64,000 bases of DNA from a virus, in IMG/VR virus record IMGVR_UViG_3300030108_004965, positions 124,001-188,000 of that record; one strand, 5' to 3'. The notes beneath the pieces were generated by a model. It saw only the letters and a list, made by a program, of their open reading frames with translations. It did not search any database and was not told the DNA's origin. Positions 25,789-32,994 of the stretch are shown here, in pieces (the stretch's first letter is position 1; each line of letters starts with the position of its first letter). A program made the translations under genes and the position numbers.

Positions 25789-26340
25789 TTAACTGGTAGT
25801 AGTAAATTGTTCACCGTCCTCAGTAGATGCCCCAGTGTTATCACACTCTGCCCAATCATAACGGAAAGTCAAATCAATAGTTCTAAGGTCGTCATTGTCG
25901 TAACTCAGATCAGAGAAAGAGACAGACTTGAGGAAGGAATTTTTCAAAGTCCAAACCTCAATAGCATCACCATTTGCATTCAAAATTGAAACAACAACGT
26001 TTTTAACCGCACTTGTGGAACTTGCTTTTGACATCGTTTCTTTTTGATTCACGCTAGTTTTTACATTATAGCCAGCACTTTCAATTAATTTGTTGGTTAA
26101 GGCAACTGCATTAGGAGAGACTGGGTCTATGAGGGTCATGTTTACATCTGCCCAAGTAAGTCTTCCCGGAAAATAATATTTATTATCCAAGTAATCGTGC
26201 ACCACTTCACTGATTTCATATGAGGGTGGCTTAAAGGTTTTAGCCCACCAAATGACAGAGTCTCCTTCAAGCCCTGTTATTTCAACTTGAAATCTATAAT
26301 TTCTTTTAGGCTCTACGCTTGTTTCGTTCCAAAATGCCAT
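25789..26340 (-). CDS. gp19-like: Tail tube protein, first copy (gp19-like)
   Basis: 183 residues from ATG 26340; AGGAG lies 10 nt upstream, while an in-frame TTG 6 nt earlier is only 4 nt from AGGAG, so either may be used. It starts MAFWNETSVEPKRNYRFQVE and has WWAKTFKPPSYEISE, FPGRLTWADVNMTLIDPVSP, VWTLKNSFLKSVSFSDLSYD and TIDLTFRYDWAEC. This is the expected position right after the sheath gene, so it is the best candidate for the main tube subunit. Confidence 0.87.
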   Translation of the reverse strand: MAFWNETSVEPKRNYRFQVEITGLEGDSVIWWAKTFKPPSYEISEVVHDYLDNKYYFPGRLTWADVNMTLIDPVSPNAVALTNKLIESAGYNVKTSVNQKETMSKASSTSAVKNVVVSILNANGDAIEVWTLKNSFLKSVSFSDLSYDNDDLRTIDLTFRYDWAECDNTGASTEDGEQFTTTS

Positions 26341-26372
26341 TACCAATGTTCTCCTATAAATTAATTAGTGGC

Positions 26373-29216
26373 TTATTCAAATTCAACACCAGTTTTAGTG
26401 ATGATGAAGTCAATTGCGATAAACTCAATTGCTCTAGCAGGCTTGATAAAGATTTTTGCATACAATATGTTTCTATCTATCAAATCTGGTGTTGTAGTAG
26501 TTGTGTCTAATACTAGTTTGTACTCTGTGATACCTAGTTCTGTTTTTACTTCTGACAAAACAGCATCGGCTCGGGCTTTAAATCTGTTCCAAGTAGCCTC
26601 AACATTTTGATCAAACAAAATAGTATCAGCAATGTCTCCGATATGTCTCTTCAAGTAAATAAGCAGTCGACGAACATTGATTCTATCAAGTGCGGAAGCG
26701 GCCTGTTGTAGTGTTCTTTGTCCGAAGATCACAGTGTCACCCGTTGCTGGGAATCTTGCTATAGGATTGACGTGCGCCTCGTATAATTGATCGCGTTCTG
26801 CTTTTGTCAGGTGCTCAACCGTTCCGACAACAATCGGACCTAGAGACCCACCAAGTCTATTGAGACCACCACGGTTAAATCCAGCAGGAGCAAACCACGG
26901 TTGAGACATAGCCTCTGATTTTGCAATGGCTCCAATAGCAGCAACAGATGGCGGCGCGATTATGATTGTATCATTTCCATTTAATGTATCTCTGATTCTA
27001 ACATTAGGATAATATGTGGCCGCATACGAGTTGTCAACCAATTCAGTTTCTAATTTGTTGATCATCGTTAGAATATTAGAGTTTAATGCTGAATCCTCTC
27101 TATCGTAACCGGGCCTGTAAATACCGCTAAAATCAATAATAGCAAGGTTGTCACCTCGGTTGGCTGAATTTAACATTAGTTTGGTATTTAGGTTATCATT
27201 TATGATTCCGGGCATTGAAACCAATTCATATCTAATGTTATCTCTGTCCTCAATCATGTCTAGCGCTTCATTAACCGTAAACTGCGGATACCTGTTGGCT
27301 CCTTTATCTAATCTTGCGTTACTAAATGGGTTAGCGTATCTAATGTCAAGCCCTTCGCTTCCTCCAAAAAACGGAGCAGCAAATTGTCTGATTCCTTTGC
27401 TTGTAAACAACCCGTCACTACCAGTTAGTCCAAATTTAGCAGAATAACTCATTTTATCGGAGTTAAACCGGAAAGATCCAGAAGCAAAATAGAACCTATT
27501 TGTTTCGGTAGCAGACCCAGATCTTATATCATCTAGTGTGAATACGAAAGAAGCATTTTTTAAAGCATCAGTCGCAGCAAGATGAGGATTAATTGCAACT
27601 CTTTTTCTCAAATGTTCGTTTAAACTATAAGAGTGCGAATTAGTTCCTTTTCTATTGTGTCTTAACCCAAATACATCAGTTGCTAAATAATTTTGTTCAT
27701 GAGGGCCGTTGCTATTAAACACTGTGGTTAAAATCAGAGGATATTTGAAAGTATAATCTACTGCACCAGTTGCGTTTAGAAACTTTGTATTATCCGCAGG
27801 AAAAGGAATTTCACTCTCACCAGTGAGCCATTTAAACATATTCACACTACTGTCCCCATTGACATGGATAGGATCAAGAGTTTTTGGTCCCACAAAACCA
27901 ACTGGTAAATCCATTCCTGATGGCAAAATCTCTGGGTTTACTGTGACCCTGACATAGCTTGACATGTTTGGATAAAGACCACTTAAATCGAACTTGTCTG
28001 TTGTAGAATTCCATTGTTCGTTAACATCTCCAATTCTTTTTACAATATAATCGTCATCCGTCGGGTCCATTGTAAGGCCAGAATAAACTTCAACCGCTAC
28101 ATCGTTAGCACCGCCCCTCTTCATTATGCTTAATGTAAAAGAAGATCTACCGCTTGGAGGCGTTCCTAGTTTACAGTCAGAAATTTTGACATAATAATTG
28201 TTCTGCAGTTCGACCCCCTCACTTAGTGCGGTGAGGTAAAAAAGCTTCTTTTGGTCGGCTGCTCCTTGTCTTGGTCCGATAAACCATCCAGTTCTTGCTG
28301 CTGTCATTTCTTCCCTGTGATCTGCGAAAGAATCCGTTGCATTTCCAGTTAATGCTAAAATGACTCCTTGGACTTTTCCTGCTGAAGAAGAAAACATTGC
28401 CGAAACATTTACATCGAAGGTTTCTCCTAAGAAATATGGTACGGCTTTACTAACACTACCTTGGTAATTTTTAGTCCCCTTATACATTGTCGGGTCTGTA
28501 TTTAGCACATTTCTAATATAATTTGACTTGGTAGGATCAAAACTAACACTGTGAGTAACATTTAATGTAGAATTACCCGACGATGTAAAAGCCAAATCAA
28601 AAGTCCAATTGTCACCAGAACTATCTACAACAGCAGAGGTTGCTCCTTTAGTAGTAGAATTGTGAGCAGTTCCAACCAACAGAGGGGTTGTACCAGAGCA
28701 ATAAAAAATAGCACCTAGAGTTCCTGTTACTCCAATGTGACCTACAGCGTCGATGTGTGCATGACCATCATCGTCCAGAGATGCCGAAGGAAATAACCAA
28801 AGAGCCATGGCAGTTGTATTGTGCACTAGATCATTGTTAGGTTCACCATCACCGATAGTCCATCCAGCCTTATTTACCTCAGCATCATCCGCTGGGCCGT
28901 TTTTACCTAGTAATCTGATGAACTTGACAGGTCCAGTCCCTGCAGCAAGGTATGCTTGGGCTGCGTATGCAGCATAGTTTGGAGCACCAGTGTTTCCAAA
29001 TCTCCATGGGTCAGATTGTCTGACACCATCCATAGGATTTCCAAAAATTTCAACAAAATCATTTAGGTTTGTAACCTTAACCGGTCTCATTGCCGGTCCT
29101 GATCTAGCCCTACCAATTAAGAGTAATCCATCTTTTTCCGGCGTCGGTTCGAGAACTGATTCATCGATCTCGCGTAGTTGAATCCCGGGAGAAACAAAGT
29201 CAAATTTTCTAGCCAT
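26373..29216 (-). CDS. gp18-like: Contractile tail sheath protein (gp18-like)
   Basis: 947 residues; AAGGAG upstream. N-terminus ARKFDFVSPGIQLREIDESV is the sheath start pattern (VSPGVxxxEID). The C-terminal region has IIAPPSVAAIGAIAKSEAMS, QPWFAPAGFNRGGL, VIFGQRTLQQAASALDRINV and RRLLIYLKRHIGDIADTILFDQN, which is the conserved sheath core that builds the contractile assembly. The middle (about 120-480) is a surface-exposed insertion rich in Thr, Ser and Asn, making it larger than T4 gp18 (659). Flanked by neck and tube genes. Confidence 0.95.
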   Translation of the reverse strand: MARKFDFVSPGIQLREIDESVLEPTPEKDGLLLIGRARSGPAMRPVKVTNLNDFVEIFGNPMDGVRQSDPWRFGNTGAPNYAAYAAQAYLAAGTGPVKFIRLLGKNGPADDAEVNKAGWTIGDGEPNNDLVHNTTAMALWLFPSASLDDDGHAHIDAVGHIGVTGTLGAIFYCSGTTPLLVGTAHNSTTKGATSAVVDSSGDNWTFDLAFTSSGNSTLNVTHSVSFDPTKSNYIRNVLNTDPTMYKGTKNYQGSVSKAVPYFLGETFDVNVSAMFSSSAGKVQGVILALTGNATDSFADHREEMTAARTGWFIGPRQGAADQKKLFYLTALSEGVELQNNYYVKISDCKLGTPPSGRSSFTLSIMKRGGANDVAVEVYSGLTMDPTDDDYIVKRIGDVNEQWNSTTDKFDLSGLYPNMSSYVRVTVNPEILPSGMDLPVGFVGPKTLDPIHVNGDSSVNMFKWLTGESEIPFPADNTKFLNATGAVDYTFKYPLILTTVFNSNGPHEQNYLATDVFGLRHNRKGTNSHSYSLNEHLRKRVAINPHLAATDALKNASFVFTLDDIRSGSATETNRFYFASGSFRFNSDKMSYSAKFGLTGSDGLFTSKGIRQFAAPFFGGSEGLDIRYANPFSNARLDKGANRYPQFTVNEALDMIEDRDNIRYELVSMPGIINDNLNTKLMLNSANRGDNLAIIDFSGIYRPGYDREDSALNSNILTMINKLETELVDNSYAATYYPNVRIRDTLNGNDTIIIAPPSVAAIGAIAKSEAMSQPWFAPAGFNRGGLNRLGGSLGPIVVGTVEHLTKAERDQLYEAHVNPIARFPATGDTVIFGQRTLQQAASALDRINVRRLLIYLKRHIGDIADTILFDQNVEATWNRFKARADAVLSEVKTELGITEYKLVLDTTTTTPDLIDRNILYAKIFIKPARAIEFIAIDFIITKTGVEFE

Positions 29217-29275
29217 TAATTATACTCCTTAAATACGTTATTATTCCTAGTAAATAGTTTAGTAATTTGTGAAAG

Positions 29276-30121
29276 TCAAAATTCTCGAAATTTACCATCA
29301 TCGCCAGAAATGTTAGAAGACCAAGGCCTTTTATCACCGACGATAACTCTCTCTCTTGAAATTTTTACTTCAACCGCATTTTGTGTTTTTGTTATCTGAG
29401 GTCTGTCGCGGTTATTTCCATCTCCAACGAGATATCCAAGGACTTTAAATTGTATTTTAGCAGTGAACATTCTCTCGTCGGAACCCAGTGAGTTGAGATT
29501 GTTTCCAAGACCATAATCATCTTGAATAAAAAGTTCATATTGGTGACCTTCGCTAACGATAGGGAATACATTCTTCTGATCAATAACGAACGGAGGTATG
29601 ATGTCGTTCATTTGTTGTTGATATTCTGTTCTTATATTGATCTCGAACATGCAGGTAACATAAGTTGGCTTTGGTATTGTTATTGTTTCATAGACAATTT
29701 TTTTATTTACTTTACTTGTCTTTCTTGTTTCATCGCCTTTTGTTTCACGATTTGTATCAGCATTTGCAAAATTTCTTGTTTTGTCTTGCTTTATTACTCT
29801 GGTGATTGCTACTGTTCCGCCTTGATACCCTTTTTCTGTTGGGTAATATGACTGATAGGAGCCTTTAAATTCATCACGGGTAACGCCTGTCCTTGTAACT
29901 GTTATTAAAGGTAACTTAAGTTTGCCAACTTTGTCTCTTAATTCTTTGTTATTTTTTACCTGATAAGGTCTCTCGGTTCCAAGCCACAATACAGGAACTT
30001 TAGACCACCCAGTATTTGTACTTGTGTGTGCATCAACAATTTGATTAACGAAATTGTAGACTGCGTTGTCTATTGTCTCTAATGTGGAAGGATCAAATGT
30101 CATTGCTTTTTCATTCGCCAT
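29276..30121 (-). CDS. gp15-like: Tail sheath stabilisation/completion protein (gp15-like)
   Basis: 281 residues from ATG 30121; an alternative ATG at 30133 is also possible. It has KVPVLWLGTERPYQV near the N-terminus, PKPTYVTCMFEINIRTEYQQ, QMNDIIPPFVI, GHQYELFIQDDYG and FTAKIQFKVLGYLVGDG, the motif order of T4 gp15 family proteins that lock the last sheath ring to the neck. It directly precedes the sheath gene, as expected for neck-to-tail order. A CTATTTAC element lies downstream of it and before the sheath gene. Confidence 0.72.
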   Translation of the reverse strand: MANEKAMTFDPSTLETIDNAVYNFVNQIVDAHTSTNTGWSKVPVLWLGTERPYQVKNNKELRDKVGKLKLPLITVTRTGVTRDEFKGSYQSYYPTEKGYQGGTVAITRVIKQDKTRNFANADTNRETKGDETRKTSKVNKKIVYETITIPKPTYVTCMFEINIRTEYQQQMNDIIPPFVIDQKNVFPIVSEGHQYELFIQDDYGLGNNLNSLGSDERMFTAKIQFKVLGYLVGDGNNRDRPQITKTQNAVEVKISRERVIVGDKRPWSSNISGDDGKFREF

Positions 30122-30596
30122 TGAATAGTCCATCCCTTGCTCTTATGCATTCTGCTTGTATCTCGAATCGAGATTCTGGTTGTCCGAAGAGTAATTTTGG
30201 CTCAATTACCTTCACAATTTCATAATAAATTTCCCCAAACCTTACAAAATCTCCCTCTCTTACAAAAAGGTTTTGATCTTCGGTCAACCGTCTTTTGTGA
30301 AAATTGATCTTTATCTTTGTCGCCTTATCTAAGGCAAAATTATCCATATCCGAGGTCTCAACTCCTTGATATTCTACCAAAGCAAAGACTCTAATTGGGT
30401 GTAAAAAGTTTTTTTCTATTGCCTCGCCATATAAAGGGTGATAGTTTGTGTGTTCGATGTCGATTGGGAAATATAAAACTTGTTGCCCGACAACGCGTTC
30501 GATAATTTCATCATTAACCTGCTTGACAAGGTTCTTTTCTTTCTCCCCTAAGAATAAAGGCGGCGGTGGTTGAGTTGGTCTTGTCCATTTTGACAT
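30111..30596 (-). CDS. gp14-like: Neck protein (gp14-like)
   Basis: 161 residues. After a Pro-rich start (TRPTQPPPPLFLG) it shows LYFPIDIEHTNYHPLYGEAI, FLHPIRVFALVEYQGVE, TKIKINFHKRRL, LFVREGDFVRFGEIYYEIVK and VEP-like (VIEPKLLFGQ). T4 gp14 has the same order (YYVPRE..., KFTKAWKFAAYL, KEGDLIYFP...FEINWVEP...LGQ). It lies between the gp13-like and gp15-like genes, which supports the call. It overlaps the next gene by 11 nt. Confidence 0.7.
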   Translation of the reverse strand: MSKWTRPTQPPPPLFLGEKEKNLVKQVNDEIIERVVGQQVLYFPIDIEHTNYHPLYGEAIEKNFLHPIRVFALVEYQGVETSDMDNFALDKATKIKINFHKRRLTEDQNLFVREGDFVRFGEIYYEIVKVIEPKLLFGQPESRFEIQAECIRARDGLFNGE

Positions 30597-30600
30597 TTAT

Positions 30601-31863
30601 TTACCCCACGAAAATTTTCATTGGTGTTTTGGCGACGATAGCATCCGTATTGTCGACAAAAGCCTTGTCGGTTTCTGCCAATTTAGCGTAAAGCATTTCG
30701 TCTAACTGTTTATTTAATTCTTCTCTCAAGGCTGTTTGTTCATTTGCTGCTTGAGTTAACAACTCTGCTGCATTTAACGATACATTATCTCCCGGAATAG
30801 GCACAGAATTGCCAAATTTACCTCGAATCTGCCCTAGAGTTTCTTTTGATAAGGCTAAAGAAAATCTACGTATCCATTGTTGTCCCATAGAGTTGATGCT
30901 TTCAAAAGGAAGGTTCGAGAAGGGTAAATTATTGACGTTATTGATACCGTTTACACCAGAATCATAAGATCCTGTGGCATATGCATCGTTTTCTTCAACA
31001 GTAAATCTAAACCAGAAATTCTCAGGCGATGCTATCGATGGGATCGGAAATAATCTCAAAGTATTATCAAAGATTTCATACGAATAATGGGATGTTCTTG
31101 TGTATAAGTGATCTTCGTATGTCACTGCTTGGATTTTGTTTTGCCAAACGGGTATTACTTGAAAACTTGAGTCGTCCGCATATTGACCGTAAGTTGTCAT
31201 ATCGCCGGTCACATTTAGGCCACCATAATATCCATAAAATCGCCACATAGCCAAAGGTGTTGTATAAAAAACTTGTCTAATTTTAATTCTAGGTGTTGTT
31301 GTTCTATTCGGGTCTGCCAAACTAGCATAATCAACACCTCCATCCGCTGCTGACGAGCTAACTATCGCTTGTAAGTCATAATCTTGTTGGTCTGCTACGC
31401 TGGCAAAGGAAGCAGAGTAAATTTGTTCCGTTCCTCCGATTCCGACTTCCGTAGAGAACTTATCTCCAACTCTAAATGCATAATCAAATAAGAATTTAGG
31501 GTATTTCGTTGACTTACTTTCGGTACCAGCGATCTCACCTTTATAATCAAAAGAGCCTGTTTCACCTCCGAGAGCAGAACCAAGAGAGTTTCTTGCTTGG
31601 TGTAAATTTACAATGTAAGAGTATTCTAATACGGCTTCTTCGTAATGATTATAAACATTTTCTGCTTTTAATTCAATATCTAAGACATCACCACCCAATC
31701 TTTTGAACGTATATGCAACTTGTGCGGCTGCACCAGTTATAAAAGCAACGCTTCCTGTGTAGAAACCAATTGCCAACGAGTCCTTAACAAGATCAGTCGA
31801 CCCAGTTGAGGTTAGGACAATCGCCGATGTTGTCGATGATGGGGTTAAACTTGGAAAAGCCAT
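30601..31863 (-). CDS. gp13-like: Neck / head-tail connector protein (gp13-like)
   Basis: 420 residues; GGAGG 8 nt upstream. It starts MAFPSLTPSSTTSAIVLTST and includes DVLDIELKAENVYNHYEEAV, LEYSYIVNLHQARNSLG, IKIRQVFYTTPLAMWRFYGY and a C-terminal helical TQAANEQTALREELNKQLDE. The HYEEAVLEYSY segment is a common feature of gp13-like head completion proteins in marine myoviruses. Position after the capsid and before gp14/gp15 supports a neck role. Family identity is inferred from context plus that motif. Confidence 0.65.
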   Translation of the reverse strand: MAFPSLTPSSTTSAIVLTSTGSTDLVKDSLAIGFYTGSVAFITGAAAQVAYTFKRLGGDVLDIELKAENVYNHYEEAVLEYSYIVNLHQARNSLGSALGGETGSFDYKGEIAGTESKSTKYPKFLFDYAFRVGDKFSTEVGIGGTEQIYSASFASVADQQDYDLQAIVSSSAADGGVDYASLADPNRTTTPRIKIRQVFYTTPLAMWRFYGYYGGLNVTGDMTTYGQYADDSSFQVIPVWQNKIQAVTYEDHLYTRTSHYSYEIFDNTLRLFPIPSIASPENFWFRFTVEENDAYATGSYDSGVNGINNVNNLPFSNLPFESINSMGQQWIRRFSLALSKETLGQIRGKFGNSVPIPGDNVSLNAAELLTQAANEQTALREELNKQLDEMLYAKLAETDKAFVDNTDAIVAKTPMKIFVG

Positions 31864-31866
31864 ACA

Positions 31867-31968
31867 TTATTCCTCCGCTATTTGTAAGTAGTTTCTAAAC
31901 GTAGAAACCTCCGACATTCTAAATGCCGGAGGCTTACAGTTCAATAAATCATTGGAGGAGTTAATCAT
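31867..31968 (-). CDS. Possible 33-residue leader peptide (low confidence)
   Basis: An ATG frame from 31968 (MINSSNDLLNCKPPAFRMSE, then VSTFRNYLQIAEE) ends 3 nt before the start of the gp13-like gene. No ribosome site precedes the ATG. Its frame overlaps two perfect hairpins. It reads like natural protein, but nothing else supports translation, so it is offered as a possibility only. Confidence 0.25.
   Translation of the reverse strand: MINSSNDLLNCKPPAFRMSEVSTFRNYLQIAEE
31891..31932 (-). other. Tandem hairpins upstream of the gp13-like gene
   Basis: First stem (31908-31932): an 11-bp arm CCTCCGGCATT with AATGTCGGAGG (one G-U pair) and a 3-nt loop TAG. Second stem (31891-31908): GTTTCTA with TAGAAAC, 4-nt loop. 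The first is followed only by TTTC, so it may be a weak terminator or a processing/stability structure in the gp13 leader. Confidence 0.6.
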
Positions 31969-31986
31969 TATATAACTAGTTCCAAT

Positions 31987-32010
31987 AAAACAAAACCCCC
32001 AAATAGGGGG
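31987..32010 (-). terminator. Rho-independent terminator after the Lys-rich small gene
   Basis: Minus strand CCCCC-TATTT-GGGGG followed by TTTTGTTTTATT. It begins 22 nt after the stop of the 38-residue basic protein. Confidence 0.85.
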
Positions 32011-32032
32011 CTTGTATTAATAAAATGAAATA

Positions 32033-32149
32033 TTATTTCTTTTTACTGGTTGGTTTTTTAGTAGAAGCTTTTTTAGCGGGTGCTTTTTTGACCTCAGACT
32101 TTTCAGCAGGAGCTTCTTTCTTTTCAACTGTTTTTGTCGTAAAACGCAT
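32033..32149 (-). CDS. 38-residue Lys/Ala/Pro-rich basic protein
   Basis: Frame from ATG 32149, AAGGA 8 nt upstream, closed by a strong terminator. After MRFTTKTVEKKEAPAEK it repeats KK-A/P motifs (VKKAPAKKASTKKPTSKKK). The composition matches the C-terminal tails of histone H1 and bacterial Hc1/AlgP-like proteins, so I expect an unstructured DNA- or RNA-binding peptide. It sits between the capsid-linked gene and the neck genes, so it is probably made late, and it might be packed with the DNA. Confidence 0.7.
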   Translation of the reverse strand: MRFTTKTVEKKEAPAEKSEVKKAPAKKASTKKPTSKKK

Positions 32150-32183
32150 AATTTTTTTCCTTATTTATCTTGAATAATGTGCA

Positions 32184-32200
32184 GGGGGAAATGTTCCCCC
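32184..32200 (-). other. Perfect GC hairpin after the capsid-linked gene
   Basis: GGGGGAA and TTCCCCC form a 7-bp stem with a 3-nt loop, 17 nt after the stop of 32218-32790. No U tract follows. It may limit read-through or protect the mRNA 3' end. Confidence 0.5.
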
Positions 32201-32217
32201 CGACACTATACTAAACA

Positions 32218-32790
32218 TTAACCAGCAGAAATATCGGCTGATTTCATACCAATAAAGCGAACAACTAATTGTCCAGCATTAATAGTTGTACTGGCGCCAT
32301 CTGTATTGCACAAAAAGATATACTTTCCATCTGGTGATGTAGCAGGCGCCACTACTGCGGCTCCAACTCTTTTAGCATTACAAGCAAAATCATGATTTAA
32401 ATCAACAGGGTTGGTTGGTGCAACATTAATAGCAGCCTCAACATCACCTTGTTTAAGACTACATTGAGTGATAGTAGTTAACGCTTCCATAATGTATGTT
32501 TCTGTCGATTGCAGAACACCATGTACATCATCTTCCCACTTGAGCAAATGCGCTGATGCTGTGGACGAATGAGTTCCAATTGGACGATCAACAGTTGCAG
32601 ATCTGATATCTGTTGTACTAACCCCGAGATCCAAAACGATCTCAGTGATAATAAAAACCCCATCTTTAATAATTCTGTGGCTTATAATGGCTGGTGAAAT
32701 GCTCGCACCTGCTTGGTACGAAGTATCAGTACCGGTAGATCCTCTTCTGAGGAGAGCATTTAATCTTTGAGCCCCTATTCTTCTTCCCAT
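32218..32790 (-). CDS. Capsid-associated structural protein (possible decoration or head protein)
   Basis: 190 residues; AAGGAG upstream. It starts MGRRIGAQRLNALLRRGSTG, a basic N-terminal arm, then a beta-rich body (HRIIKDGVFIITEIVLDLG, NAGQLVVRFIGMKSADISAG). It follows the major capsid gene and its terminator with a 204-nt leader, which suggests separate expression. No named family recognised; the head role is inferred from position and composition. Confidence 0.65.
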   Translation of the reverse strand: MGRRIGAQRLNALLRRGSTGTDTSYQAGASISPAIISHRIIKDGVFIITEIVLDLGVSTTDIRSATVDRPIGTHSSTASAHLLKWEDDVHGVLQSTETYIMEALTTITQCSLKQGDVEAAINVAPTNPVDLNHDFACNAKRVGAAVVAPATSPDGKYIFLCNTDGASTTINAGQLVVRFIGMKSADISAG

Positions 32791-32837
32791 AATATTTTCT
32801 CCTTATAAATTATATTATTGCAATAACTTGATTTTAA

Positions 32838-32926
32838 TCAATGATTTATACCAGCGGCCTCGGTATAGATCTTTCTAGGAGCAGCCGCCCCGCCCCAAGG
32901 AGAATAAATCCAAGTTATAATAAATA
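32838..32926 (-). other. GC-rich structured element with coding-like frame in the leader of 32218-32790
   Basis: On the minus strand a GGCGGGGCGGC patch pairs with GCCGC (GCGGC/GCCGC stem) around an inner TAGA-AAGA-TCTA hairpin, in an otherwise AT-rich leader. One frame through it is open, reading WIYSPWGGAAAPRKIYTEAA before a stop (TGA at 32838-32840), but has no ATG/GTG/TTG start or ribosome site. It could be an RNA element or the remnant of a small gene. Confidence 0.4.
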
Positions 32927-32929
32927 GTT

Positions 32930-32966
32930 CAAAACAAAAGAAAACCCCCACTCCGAAAAGTGGGGG
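32930..32966 (-). terminator. Rho-independent terminator after the major capsid gene
   Basis: Minus strand: perfect stem CCCCCACT / AGTGGGGG with a 6-nt loop, then TTTTCTTTTGTTTTG. It begins about 28 nt after the capsid stop. Confidence 0.9.
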
Positions 32967-32994
32967 CTATCATTTAATTTACCTCAAGGGTGAA

